Assembly: GCF_032878875.1 (NCBI RefSeq)
Contig: NZ_CP118157.1
Location: 2,666,001 to 2,730,000 of the forward strand
Direction: 5' to 3'
Length of the DNA stretch: 64,000 nucleotides
Source: Microbacterium sp. AB
GTDB taxonomy: Bacteria > Actinomycetota > Actinomycetes > Actinomycetales > Microbacteriaceae
Part shown: one piece after another, positions 21,252 through 29,627 of the stretch
How positions within the stretch are numbered: the first letter of the stretch is position 1
How the letters are laid out: each line of letters opens with the position of its first letter
Notes under the pieces: generated by a model
The model's database searches: none
The model's input: the letters and a program-made list of their open reading frames with translations, nothing else
Told to the model about the DNA's origin: nothing
Made by a program: the position numbers and the translations under genes

Positions 21252-21257
21252 ACGCTA
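21252..21257 (-). promoter_or_regulatory. -10 box of the rpiR-type operon, leaderless
   Basis: TAGCGT on the minus strand, 6 bases before the GTG at 21245. Confidence 0.5.
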
Positions 21258-21268
21258 GAGGCAATCGC

Positions 21269-21287
21269 GCTTGCAGGAGACGCAAGC
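21269..21287. promoter_or_regulatory. Inverted repeat GCTTGC-N7-GCAAGC, probable RpiR operator
   Basis: Six-base perfect arms around a 7-base centre, placed 11-30 bases upstream of the -10 box of the RpiR gene, across its -35 region. Position and symmetry suit an autoregulatory operator. It also lies about 80 bases upstream of the divergent Ppx gene. Confidence 0.5.
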
Positions 21288-21359
21288 CGTGCACGTTCAT
21301 TCGCCGTTCACCGATTCGCCCCGTGCGCGCCAGCCGGAGCGCCCCCGGACGCCGCGCGC

Positions 21360-21365
21360 TACTCT
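21360..21365 (+). promoter_or_regulatory. -10 box of the Ppx/GppA gene, leaderless
   Basis: TACTCT followed by 6 bases and the GTG at 21372. Confidence 0.5.
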
Positions 21366-21371
21366 GGCGTC

Positions 21372-22301
21372 GTGCGCCTCGGAGTCCTCGACATCGGTTC
21401 CAACACCGTCCATCTGCTCGTCGCGGAGGCGCAGCCCGGCGGACGCCCGCTCGCGCGGACGAGCGAGAAGTCGACGCTGCGCCTCATGCGCTACCTCGAG
21501 GACGACGGACGCATCTCCGACGCGGGGGTGAGGGCGATCGTCGACGCCGTCGCGCGGGCGCGCGAGGTGGCCGAGAAGGAGGGCGTCGACGAGCTGCTCG
21601 CCACCGCCACCTCGGCGGTGCGCGAGGCCGCCAACGGCGCCGACGTCATCCTGCAGATCGAGGCCGCGGCGGGCGCGCCGCTGCAGGTCCTCGGCGGAGA
21701 GCAGGAGGCGCGCTTCACGTTCCTCGCCGTGCGGCGCTGGTTCGGATGGGCGGCGGGGCGGATCCTGCTCTTCGACATCGGCGGCGGGTCGCTCGAGATC
21801 GCCGGGGGCAGCGAGGAGCTGCCGGAGATCGCCGACTCCGTGCAGCTCGGCGCCGGCCGCATGACGATCGCCTTCCTGCCGGACGATCCGCCGGGAGACG
21901 AGCAGGTCGACCGGCTGCGCGCGCACGCGGCGTCGACGCTCGCGCCGGTGGCGGAGCGCTTCGCCGCGCTCGCCTCCCCCGACCACGTCGTCGGCTCGTC
22001 CAAGACCATCCGGTCCCTCGCCCGGCTCGCGGGGCATCCGATGGCGGGGTGGTCGGGGACCGAGCGGATGGTGCTGCGCCGCGAGGCGCTCGGGTCGTGG
22101 ATCCCCGTGCTCTCGCGCATCCCCGCGAAGGCGCGGCGCGAGCTGCCGGGCATCACGGCCGACCGCACTTTCCAGATCACGGCGGGCGCCGTCGTGCTGC
22201 ACGAGGCGATGGCAGCCCTCGACGTCGAGGAGATCGAGGTGTCGCCGTGGGCGCTGCGCGAGGGCGTGCTGCTGCGCTACATCGAGGACCTCGGCTGGTG
22301 A
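21372..22301 (+). CDS. Ppx/GppA phosphatase family protein (exopolyphosphatase-like)
   Basis: Short actinobacterial Ppx/GppA protein (309 aa) of the ASKHA superfamily, which hydrolyses polyphosphate or pppGpp-type phosphates. Motifs: LGVLDIGSNTVHLLVAEA at the N-terminus (phosphate-1 loop), TSAVREAANG, the phosphate-2 loop ILLFDIGGGSLEIAGG, the acidic catalytic segment QEARFTFLAV, and VGSSKTIRSLARLAG. The GTG at 21372 lies 6 bases after TACTCT, so it is probably translated from a leaderless mRNA. Convergent with the MarR gene with a 10-base gap. Whether it acts on long-chain polyphosphate or on short chains or nucleotides, as described for some actinobacterial homologues, cannot be read from the sequence. 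Confidence 0.9.
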   Translation: MRLGVLDIGSNTVHLLVAEAQPGGRPLARTSEKSTLRLMRYLEDDGRISDAGVRAIVDAVARAREVAEKEGVDELLATATSAVREAANGADVILQIEAAAGAPLQVLGGEQEARFTFLAVRRWFGWAAGRILLFDIGGGSLEIAGGSEELPEIADSVQLGAGRMTIAFLPDDPPGDEQVDRLRAHAASTLAPVAERFAALASPDHVVGSSKTIRSLARLAGHPMAGWSGTERMVLRREALGSWIPVLSRIPAKARRELPGITADRTFQITAGAVVLHEAMAALDVEEIEVSPWALREGVLLRYIEDLGW

Positions 22302-22311
22302 GGGCCCGCCG

Positions 22312-22776
22312 TCAGAGCGCCTCCTCGATGCCCGGGAGCAGTTTCGACAGCAGCGCCGCGAGGCTCTCCCTCTCCTCCGCGTCGAGCCGCCCCAGCAGTC
22401 CGCGGATCTGCGCGACGTGCGCGGGAGCCGCCCCCCGCACGACACGGCGGCCCTCGTCCGTCAGCACGGCGGACTGGGTGCGCTTGTCGCTCGAGCAGGA
22501 GGTGCGCTCGATCCAGCCGCGCCGCGCGAGCGCGTCGAGCGCGTGGCTGAGCCGCGAGCGGCTGAGCCCCGCTCCGCGCGCGAGCTCGCTCAGCGTCACG
22601 AACCGGTCTCCGTCCTGCGCGAGCGTGATGAGGATGACGTAGTGCGCGTGATTGATCCCGGCTCGTTCGCGCAGCGTGCGGTCGAGGGACTGCGGGAGCA
22701 GCTGCGCGGTGCGGATGAGCGGCAGCCAGCCGGCCATCTCGTCGTCGCTGAGGCGCCGTTCCGTGGGCTCGCGCAT
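22312..22776 (-). CDS. MarR-family transcriptional regulator
   Basis: Regulator of 154 aa with the winged-helix core LSELARGAGLSRSRLSHALD, then ALARRGWIERTSCSSDKRTQ at the wing, and long helices at both ends for dimerisation. Start ATG at 22776 overlaps the ribA stop (ATGA), so it is translated after ribA from one mRNA. MarR proteins often control export or redox genes and respond to phenolics; a link with riboflavin synthesis is suggested only by coupling. No operator was found. Confidence 0.9.
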   Translation of the reverse strand: MREPTERRLSDDEMAGWLPLIRTAQLLPQSLDRTLRERAGINHAHYVILITLAQDGDRFVTLSELARGAGLSRSRLSHALDALARRGWIERTSCSSDKRTQSAVLTDEGRRVVRGAAPAHVAQIRGLLGRLDAEERESLAALLSKLLPGIEEAL

Positions 22777-23432
22777 CACGCGGCGGGCAGGTCGATCGTG
22801 TGGGCCGTGCGGTCGCGCTTGGCGCGCAGGTAACGGGCGTTCGCCGCGGAGAGATGGACCGCGGTGGGCACTCTCTCGACGACCTCGACCCCCAGCGCCT
22901 CGAGCTGCGCGGCCTTGTCGGGATTGTTGCTGAGGAGACGGATGCGGTCGGCGCCGACCGCGCGGAGCATCTGCGCCGCGACCGTGTAGTCGCGCTCGTC
23001 CTCGCCGCGGCCCAGCGCCACGTTCGCCTCGTAGGTGTCGAGGCCGGTGTCCTGCAGGGCGTAGGCGTCGAGCTTGGCGTAGAGGCCGATGCCGCGACCC
23101 TCCTGGCGGAGGTACAGCAGGAAGCCGCCGTGCTCCGCGATCCGCTCGACGGCCTCGCGGAGCTGCGGGCCGCAGTCGCAGCGCTCGGATCCGAACACGT
23201 CGCCGGTCAGGCATTCGCTGTGCGGGCGGACGAGCGGCGCGTCGCCGTCGCGCCCGAGGGCGGCGCGCCAGTCGCCGAGTCCGAGCAGCAGGTGCTCCTT
23301 GCCGTCGGCGAGGCCGTCGAAGGTGAAGACGTCGGCCGTCGTCGCATATCCGTCGGGGAAGCGCAGCGGAACCTCGACGCGGACGCGCTCGGCGGCGACG
23401 GGGGCCTCCACGATGCTTGAATTCTCAATCAC
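22776..23432 (-). CDS. ribA: GTP cyclohydrolase II
   Basis: Opens the imidazole ring of GTP to give the 2,5-diamino-pyrimidinone phosphate that starts riboflavin synthesis. 218 aa, stand-alone without a RibB domain. Zinc site RPHSECLTGDVFGSERCDCG with three cysteines at about residues 74-87, substrate loop LYLRQEGRGIGLYAKLDAY and YTVAAQMLRAVGADRIRLLS, followed by SNNPDKAAQL. GTG start at 23432 is the first available in frame; the ribosome site is weak and an internal GTG at codon 8 is an alternative. Overlaps the MarR gene. No other rib gene is in the window, so this is a detached ribA, perhaps a second copy. Confidence 0.92.
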   Translation of the reverse strand: MIENSSIVEAPVAAERVRVEVPLRFPDGYATTADVFTFDGLADGKEHLLLGLGDWRAALGRDGDAPLVRPHSECLTGDVFGSERCDCGPQLREAVERIAEHGGFLLYLRQEGRGIGLYAKLDAYALQDTGLDTYEANVALGRGEDERDYTVAAQMLRAVGADRIRLLSNNPDKAAQLEALGVEVVERVPTAVHLSAANARYLRAKRDRTAHTIDLPAA

Positions 23433-23537
23433 ATGGGGGGAGAACCGCCGCCGCCCGCGACGTATTCCCGGATCGCCGGACGCCTCCGTCGCGCGACGAC
23501 GCCCGCGGGACGCGCTCCGGCCGGCCCGAAAGGGCCC

Positions 23538-24893
23538 CTAGAGCGCCAGACGCTCCTCGACGACGGCGGCGAGCGCCTCCGCGTGCCGGCGGGCCGTCTC
23601 CTCGTCCGCGGCCTCGACCATCACGCGCACGAGCTGCTCGGTGCCGGAGGCGCGCAGGAGGACGCGGCCGGTGTCGCCGAGCACGGTCTCCACGGTGCGC
23701 ACCGCGTCCTGCACGACCTCGTCGCCGACGCGCGTGCGGTCGACGCCGCGCACGTTGACGAGCACCTGCGGGTAGACCGTCATGATCGACGCGAGCTCGG
23801 CGAGGCTCTTGCCCTGCCGTGCCATCTCGGACACGATCTGAAGGCCCGTGAGCACCCCGTCGCCCGTCGTCGCGTGCGCGCTCATGATGACGTGGCCCGA
23901 CTGCTCGCCGCCGAGGGAGTAGCCGTGGGCGTTCATCTCCTCGAGGACGTAGCGATCGCCCACGCCCGTCGTCTTCAGCACGATACCGCGCTCGCGCATG
24001 GCGACGTGCAGGCCGAGGTTGCTCATGACCGTCGCGACGAGCGTGTCGTCCGCGAGCAGCCCGCGCTCCTGCAGCGAGACGGCGAGGATCGCCATGATCT
24101 GGTCGCCGTCGATCGGCGTGCCGTCGGCCGTGACGGCGAGGCACCGGTCGGCGTCGCCGTCGTGCGCGATGCCCACGTCGGCGCCGTGCTCGAGGACGGC
24201 CGCGGAGAGCTTGTCGAGGTGCGTCGATCCGACGCCGTCGTTGATGTTCATCCCGTCCGGCTCCGCGCCGATCAGGGTGACCGTCGCTCCCGCGTCGCGG
24301 AACGCCTCGGGGGACACGCCCGCGGCCGCGCCGTTCGCGCAGTCGAGCACGACGTGGATGCCGTCGAGCCGCGCCGGCAGCGAGCCGAGGAGGTGCAGGA
24401 GGTAGCGGTCCTCCGCGTCGGAGAACCGGCGGATGCGCCCGACATCGCCGCCCGTGGGGAGCAGCTTGTCGCGCTCGAGGTACTGCTCGATGCGCTGCTC
24501 GACCTCGTCGGGCAGCTTCACGCCGCCGCGCGCGAAGATCTTGATGCCGTTGTCGGGCGCCGGGTTGTGCGACGCCGAGACCATGACGCCGAAGTCGGCG
24601 CCGCGGTCGGCGATGAGGAACGCGAGAGCCGGCGTGGGCATGACGCCCGCGTCGTAGACGTCGACGCCGGAGGACGCGAGCCCCGCGGCGACGGCCGCGC
24701 TGAGGAACTCGCCCGAGATGCGCGGGTCCCGCCCGACGACCGCCGTCGTGCGCCTGCCCGCGGCGCGTCGCGCCTCGGCGGAACGCCCCTGGCCCAGGAC
24801 GACGGCGGTCGCCTGGGCCAGGGACAGTGCGAGGTCGGCGGTGAGGGTGCCGTTGGCAAGCCCTCGCACGCCGTCCGTGCCGAAAAGCGGCAT
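23538..24893 (-). CDS. glmM: Phosphoglucosamine mutase
   Basis: Interconverts glucosamine-6-phosphate and glucosamine-1-phosphate, the step after GlmS on the way to UDP-GlcNAc. 451 aa, normal size. N-terminal [15 protein letters not shown], the phosphoserine loop [20 protein letters not shown] near residue 100, the metal-binding loop [13 protein letters not shown], and GGEQSGHVI. The last gene of rplM-rpsI-glmM, 14 bases after rpsI. A short GGCCC-N4-GGGCC stem just after the stop is too weak to call a terminator. Confidence 0.97.
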   Translation of the reverse strand: MPLFGTDGVRGLANGTLTADLALSLAQATAVVLGQGRSAEARRAAGRRTTAVVGRDPRISGEFLSAAVAAGLASSGVDVYDAGVMPTPALAFLIADRGADFGVMVSASHNPAPDNGIKIFARGGVKLPDEVEQRIEQYLERDKLLPTGGDVGRIRRFSDAEDRYLLHLLGSLPARLDGIHVVLDCANGAAAGVSPEAFRDAGATVTLIGAEPDGMNINDGVGSTHLDKLSAAVLEHGADVGIAHDGDADRCLAVTADGTPIDGDQIMAILAVSLQERGLLADDTLVATVMSNLGLHVAMRERGIVLKTTGVGDRYVLEEMNAHGYSLGGEQSGHVIMSAHATTGDGVLTGLQIVSEMARQGKSLAELASIMTVYPQVLVNVRGVDRTRVGDEVVQDAVRTVETVLGDTGRVLLRASGTEQLVRVMVEAADEETARRHAEALAAVVEERLAL

Positions 24894-24907
24894 GGAGTGG
24901 GCTCTAC

Positions 24908-25387
24908 TCAGCGCTTCGAGAACTGCGAAGCCTTGCGGGCCTTCTTGAGACCGGCCTTCTTGCGCTCGATGACGCGCGCGTCGCGCGTGAGGAAGCCGGC
25001 CTTCTTGAGGGTCGGACGGTTGTTCTCGCGGTCGACCTCGTTGAGGGAGCGCGCGATCGCGAGCCGGAGCGCGCCGGCCTGGCCGGAGGGGCCGCCGCCG
25101 TTGATGCGGGCGATCACGTCGTAGGCGCCGTTCAGGTTGAGGACCGTGAACGGGTCGGTGATGAGCTGCTGGTGCAGCTTGTTCGGGAAGTAGTCCTCGA
25201 GGCTGCGCCCGTTTACCGTGAAGGAGCCCGAGCCGGGGATGATGCGCACGCGGGCGATGGCCTGCTTGCGACGCCCCACCGCTGCGCCGGGGACGCTCAC
25301 GACGGGGCGCTCGGCCACGACGACGTCGTTGGCCGGCGTCTCGGTGGAGTAGTTCTGGATGTCTTCGGTTTCGATTTCGTTCGCCAC
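24908..25387 (-). CDS. rpsI: 30S ribosomal protein S9
   Basis: Small-subunit protein contacting the P-site tRNA through its C-terminal tail. 159 aa: an actinobacterial N-terminal extension of about 38 acidic residues, then [47 protein letters not shown] and the universal ending [12 protein letters not shown]. Follows rplM by 25 bases. The tail lysine and arginine residues are intact. Confidence 0.98.
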   Translation of the reverse strand: MANEIETEDIQNYSTETPANDVVVAERPVVSVPGAAVGRRKQAIARVRIIPGSGSFTVNGRSLEDYFPNKLHQQLITDPFTVLNLNGAYDVIARINGGGPSGQAGALRLAIARSLNEVDRENNRPTLKKAGFLTRDARVIERKKAGLKKARKASQFSKR

Positions 25388-25412
25388 GATGAAGTCCTTA
25401 AGTGCCGCGCGC

Positions 25413-25859
25413 TTACTGGGCGACCTGGTCGAGGGTGTGCGTCTTGGGCTGCTGCGCGGCGTGCGGGTGCTCGGACCCGGTGTACACCTTCAGCTTGGCG
25501 AGCTGCTCGCGACCCAGGGTGTTCTTGGGGAGCATGCCGCGGACTGCCTTCTCGACAGCGCGAACGGGGTTCTTCTCGAGGAGCTCCGCGTAGGTGACCG
25601 ACTTGAGGCCGCCCGGGTAGCCCGAGTGACGGTAGGCCTTCTTCTGCTGGAGCTTCTGGCCCGTGAGCGCGACCTTGTCGGCGTTCACGATGATGACGAA
25701 GTCGCCCATGTCCATGTGGGGGGCGAAGGTCGCCTTGTGCTTGCCGCGCAGGAGCGCGGCTGCGTGCGAGGCGAGGCGGCCGAGGACGACGTCGGTGGCG
25801 TCGATCACGAGCCACTCGCGCTGGGCTTCACCGGCCTTCGGGCTGTAAGTGCGCGTCAC
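25413..25859 (-). CDS. rplM: 50S ribosomal protein L13
   Basis: Large-subunit assembly protein, 148 aa. Motifs [41 protein letters not shown] and [20 protein letters not shown] are those of L13. The start is GTG at 25859, matching the family N-terminus (TRTYSPK); longer in-frame extension upstream is leader, not protein. First gene of rplM-rpsI-glmM, with a leader of about 126 bases after the promoter at 25992-26020. Confidence 0.97.
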   Translation of the reverse strand: MTRTYSPKAGEAQREWLVIDATDVVLGRLASHAAALLRGKHKATFAPHMDMGDFVIIVNADKVALTGQKLQQKKAYRHSGYPGGLKSVTYAELLEKNPVRAVEKAVRGMLPKNTLGREQLAKLKVYTGSEHPHAAQQPKTHTLDQVAQ

Positions 25860-25991
25860 AGGAGTGCTGCTTTCTCTTCGAACGGAGACGTTCGTGAATC
25901 CCGCTCCGTGCGGCTTGGCCCGACGACATCCGGCCAGCGCTCGCTGTGGAGGGCTCACGTTCGCGGCGCCCGGAACGGGCACCAAAGATCA

Positions 25992-26020
25992 ATGCTAGCC
26001 GATGAAGCGCGACGCGGCAA
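25992..26020 (-). promoter_or_regulatory. Promoter of rplM-rpsI-glmM
   Basis: Minus strand: TTGCCG at 26020-26015, a 17-base spacer and TAGCAT at 25997-25992. This is a good sigma-70-type promoter, and transcription would start near 25985. The roughly 126-base leader up to the rplM GTG could hold ribosomal-protein autoregulation, but I see no recognisable binding structure. Confidence 0.65.
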
Positions 26021-26073
26021 AGCGTCGACGATTCCGGCGCCTCCCGCGCTTCGCCGGGCGCGCTCCTCCTCCG

Positions 26074-27732
26074 TCAGCCGACGGGTGCCGCCGCAGCGGC
26101 AGGACGCCGGGACCGGCTCGGCGCTCCTCCCCGGCCCGGGACCGCGGCGATGAGGCGCGCGGTGCAGGGGTGCTGCGGAGCGGCGAACAGCCGCGCGGAC
26201 GACGCGTGCTCCACGAGCCTGCCGCGTTCGAGCACCGAGACCTCGTCGGCGATCTGCCTCACGAGGCTCAGGTCGTGGGAGATGAAGAGGTAGCTGAGGC
26301 CTTCCTCGTCGCGCAGGTCCATGAGCAGATCGACGATCTGCGCCTGCACCGTCACGTCGAGGGCGGACGTCGGCTCGTCGAGCACGAGGATCCGCGGCTC
26401 GAGCGCGAGGGCCCTCGCGATCGCCACCCGCTGACGCTGACCGCCGGAGAGCTCGGACGGCCGTCGTTCGAGCACGTCGGACGGCAGCGCGACCCGATCG
26501 AGCGCGGCGCGGACGCGAGCGCGGCGCTCTCCGGCGTCGAGCGAGCCGTGCAGGGCCAGCGGCTCCTCGACCGCCCTCCTCACCGACAGACGCGGATCCA
26601 GCGCGGCGAGAGGGTTCTGATAGACGAGCTGCAGCTCCCGCGCGTGCGGGTTGGACGCAGGCGCCCGGCGGGGCAGCTCCCTGTCGCCGATGCGGATGAC
26701 GCCGTCGTCGAACGAGGCGAGCCCGGACACCGCGCGCGCGACGGTCGACTTGCCCGACCCGGACTCGCCGACGAGGGCGTGGATGCTCCCCCGTCGCACG
26801 GCGAGGTCGATGCCGTCGACGGCGGGCGACGACGTGCCGGGGAAGCGCTTGACGAGCCCTTCCACCGTGATCGCGACCGACGCCCCGTCGTCCTCCTCCG
26901 CGCGCACCCGCTCGCGGTAGCGATCGGGTGTCAGTGCGGGTGCGTTGGCGAACAGCGTCCGCGTATAGACGTCCGACGGCGCGTCGAGCACCTCCGCGGT
27001 CGGGCCGCGATCCACGAGACGGCCGTCACGGAGCACCGCGATCTCCGATGCGCGATCGCTCGCGAGCGCCAGGTCGTGCGTGATGAGGAGCACGGAGAGC
27101 CCGAGCTCCTGCTGCAGCCTCTCGATGAGATCGAGGATGGTCTGCTGCACCGTCACGTCGAGGGCCGATGTCGGCTCGTCCGCGATGAGCAGGCTCGGGC
27201 TCCCGGCGATCGCGACGGCGATGAGCACGCGCTGCAGCTGCCCGCCCGACAGCTCGTGCGGGTACGACCTCAGCTTGTGCGCGGCGTCGGCGATGCCGAC
27301 GTGCTCGAGCAGCTCGACGGAACGCCGCGCGCGGTCGCGCCGGGCGACGCCGTGGCCCCTCAGCTCGCCGCGGAGGCGCGAGCCGATGGTCTGCAGCGGG
27401 TCGAGGGAGCTCAGCGGATCCTGCGGGACGTAGCCGACGTGCCGCCCGCGCAGCGTGCGCCAGGCACGGTCGTCGTACGCGGTCACGTCCTCGTCGCCGA
27501 TGCGGATCGCCCCGCCCGTCACGGCCCCGTTGCCGGGGAGCAGGCCGGCGGCGGCGAGCGCGATCGTCGACTTCCCGGAGCCCGACTGCCCGACGAGCGC
27601 GACGGTCGCTCCCCGGGGGACGCGGAGCGAGACCCCGTGCACGACCGCGCGCGGGACGCCGCCGCGCCGGTACGAGACGGCGAGGTTCTCGGCGGCGAGC
27701 GCGGGGGCCTCGTCGGGCCCGCGGCCGGTCAT
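26074..27732 (-). CDS. Dipeptide/oligopeptide-type ABC transporter, fused double ATPase
   Basis: A 552-aa protein with two ATPase domains, equivalent to DppD and DppF joined. First domain: Walker [31 protein letters not shown], signature [15 protein letters not shown], Walker [13 protein letters not shown]. Second domain from about residue 290: [44 protein letters not shown] and [12 protein letters not shown], with [14 protein letters not shown]. Both have complete catalytic motifs. The ATG at 27732 overlaps the permease stop. It powers the two permeases and the lipoprotein upstream. Oligopeptide-type systems also carry nickel, opines, glutathione and sulfur compounds; the nearby flavin oxidoreductases suggest the last. 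Confidence 0.94.
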   Translation of the reverse strand: MTGRGPDEAPALAAENLAVSYRRGGVPRAVVHGVSLRVPRGATVALVGQSGSGKSTIALAAAGLLPGNGAVTGGAIRIGDEDVTAYDDRAWRTLRGRHVGYVPQDPLSSLDPLQTIGSRLRGELRGHGVARRDRARRSVELLEHVGIADAAHKLRSYPHELSGGQLQRVLIAVAIAGSPSLLIADEPTSALDVTVQQTILDLIERLQQELGLSVLLITHDLALASDRASEIAVLRDGRLVDRGPTAEVLDAPSDVYTRTLFANAPALTPDRYRERVRAEEDDGASVAITVEGLVKRFPGTSSPAVDGIDLAVRRGSIHALVGESGSGKSTVARAVSGLASFDDGVIRIGDRELPRRAPASNPHARELQLVYQNPLAALDPRLSVRRAVEEPLALHGSLDAGERRARVRAALDRVALPSDVLERRPSELSGGQRQRVAIARALALEPRILVLDEPTSALDVTVQAQIVDLLMDLRDEEGLSYLFISHDLSLVRQIADEVSVLERGRLVEHASSARLFAAPQHPCTARLIAAVPGRGGAPSRSRRPAAAAAPVG

Positions 27733-28598
27733 CTCTCCGCCCCGTCCGGTGTCTTCGCGACGAGCCCGCTCACGCGGCTGACCGCGAGCACCGTGAGGAT
27801 GATGACGAGGCCGGGGAACAGCGTCAGCGAGGGGTTCGAGGCGATGTACTCGCGGCCTTCGGCGACGAGCAGTCCCCATTCCGGCTGCGGCGGCGGGGCG
27901 CCGTAGCCGAGGAAGCTCAGCGCCGCGATCCACAGGATCGAGGACCCGAACTGCAGGGCCGTCATCGAGAGCACCGGCCCGTAGGAGTTGGGCAGCACGT
28001 GGCGCACGAGCACCGTCAGCGGGCCGGCGCCGATGTGCCGCGCCGACTCGACGAACGTCAGCGAGCGCACGCGGAGCACCTCCGAGCGCATGAGACGCGC
28101 GAAGGTGGCCACCGAGGCGATGCCGACGGCGATGGCGGCGTTGAGCGTGCCGAATCCCAGCGCCACGACGACCACCATCGACAGCAGGAGGCCGGGGATG
28201 GACAGGAGCACGTCGACGATGCGGCTGATGGCCGTGTCGACGGCGCGGCCGAAGGAGGCCGAGACGAGACCGAGGAGCGAGCCGGCCCCCAGGCCGAGGA
28301 GCACGGCGACGAACGACGCGAAGATCGTCCGCCCGGTGCCGTGCACGACGCGTGTGAAGAGGTCCCGCCCGAGGTAGTCGGTGCCGAAGAGGTGCTCGAG
28401 GCTCGGTGCGAGCAGGGTCTGACCGGGAACGGCCTCGAGCGGGTCGTAGGGCGAGAGCAGCCCCGGGGCGACGATCGCCACGGCCAGGAACGCGAGGAAG
28501 GCGATCGCCACCGCGTCGAGGGCGTTCAGCCTCGACGATCCGCGCACGCCTCGCGTCCGCACCGCCGCGACGGGGGCCTCCTCCGTGATCCGGCTCAT
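27729..28598 (-). CDS. Dipeptide-type ABC transporter permease (DppC family)
   Basis: Membrane protein of 289 aa with about six segments. Family traits: N-terminal AIAFLAFLAVAIVAPGLLSPYDP, EHLFGTDYLGRDLFTRVVHG, LLSIPGLLLSMVVVVALGFG and the EAA loop with ESARHIGAGPLTVLVRHVLP. Overlaps the DppB-type gene (stop 28595) and the ATPase gene, both by four bases. Confidence 0.94.
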   Translation of the reverse strand: MSRITEEAPVAAVRTRGVRGSSRLNALDAVAIAFLAFLAVAIVAPGLLSPYDPLEAVPGQTLLAPSLEHLFGTDYLGRDLFTRVVHGTGRTIFASFVAVLLGLGAGSLLGLVSASFGRAVDTAISRIVDVLLSIPGLLLSMVVVVALGFGTLNAAIAVGIASVATFARLMRSEVLRVRSLTFVESARHIGAGPLTVLVRHVLPNSYGPVLSMTALQFGSSILWIAALSFLGYGAPPPQPEWGLLVAEGREYIASNPSLTLFPGLVIILTVLAVSRVSGLVAKTPDGAER

Positions 28599-29566
28599 GC
28601 GGCGACTCCTTCGGGGGCGGGCTGCGCACGACGATCGCGACGCGTGGAGATCCTCGGATCGATCAGCGGATAGACGAGATCGGTGACGAGGTTCACCGTC
28701 GTGAAGACGAGCGACACGAACATGACGACGGCCAGCACGACGGGCCCGTCCTGGGCGCGCACCGACTGCTCCGTGAGGAAGCCGAGCCCCGTGCGCGAGA
28801 AGATCGTCTCGGAGATCACCGATCCGGCCAGCAGCTCGCCCGCGGTGAGGCCGAGCAGCGTGAGCGCGGGGATGGAGCCGTTCTTGAGGATGTGTCGTCC
28901 GATGATGCGGCTCGGGGACGTTCCGGATGCCCGCAGCACGGTCACGAACGGCTCCCGGGAGGCGCGGGTCAGTCCCTGGATGAGCACCTGCGCGATCGGC
29001 GCGCTCACGCCGATCGCCAGCGTGACGGCGGGGAGGATGAGCGACTTGAAGCCCTCGTCGCGGATGGAGGAGAACCAGCCGAGCTGATACGCGAAGAGCT
29101 GGAGCAGGAACAGGCCGATGAGGAAGCTCGGCGTCGACAGCCCCAGCACCGGCAGCGTGCGCACGAGCGTGCGCACGCGCGGCCAGGGGGCGAACGCCGC
29201 GACGAACGCGACGACGAGAGCGAGCACCACCGCGAAGACGAGCGCGAGCGAGGCGAGCGCGAGCGTCCCGCCGATGCCCTGCGCCATCAGCTCGGCGACC
29301 GGACGCCCGTCGCGCAGCGAGTAGCCGAGATCTCCGCGCAGGAGGCGCTCGACCGTGAGGAGGAACTGCTCGGTCGCGGGGCGGTCGAGTCCGTAGTACG
29401 ACAGGATGACCGCAGCCTGGTCCTCAGGGATCGGGTTCTGGGGGTTGTCGATGCGGCTCTCGATCGGGTCGCCCGGCAGCAGGAACAGGACGGAGTACAC
29501 GAAGAGGTACGTCAGCACGACGACGAGCACGGACTGCCCGAGCCGGCGCGCGATGGTGAGGAGCAT
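28595..29566 (-). CDS. Dipeptide-type ABC transporter permease (DppB family)
   Basis: Membrane protein of 323 aa: first segment SVLVVVLTYLFVYSVLFLLP followed by GDPIESR, then GDLGYSLRDGRPVAELM, PSFLIGLFLLQLFAYQLGWF and the EAA-type loop VLRASGTSPSRIIGRHILKN. ATG at 29566 with GGAAAGG upstream; longer in-frame sequence does not fit the family start. It lies 61 bases after the binding-protein stop. Confidence 0.94.
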   Translation of the reverse strand: MLLTIARRLGQSVLVVVLTYLFVYSVLFLLPGDPIESRIDNPQNPIPEDQAAVILSYYGLDRPATEQFLLTVERLLRGDLGYSLRDGRPVAELMAQGIGGTLALASLALVFAVVLALVVAFVAAFAPWPRVRTLVRTLPVLGLSTPSFLIGLFLLQLFAYQLGWFSSIRDEGFKSLILPAVTLAIGVSAPIAQVLIQGLTRASREPFVTVLRASGTSPSRIIGRHILKNGSIPALTLLGLTAGELLAGSVISETIFSRTGLGFLTEQSVRAQDGPVVLAVVMFVSLVFTTVNLVTDLVYPLIDPRISTRRDRRAQPAPEGVAA

Positions 29567-29627
29567 GGGATGCCTTTCCGGGCCGGCCCGTCGAGCTCGC
29601 TGTTCGGTATCGGTCACGTGGTCGCGG

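Noticed and set aside
23523..23536. Short stem after glmM as a terminator
   Set aside because: Only five base pairs with a 4-base loop and no T-rich tail.
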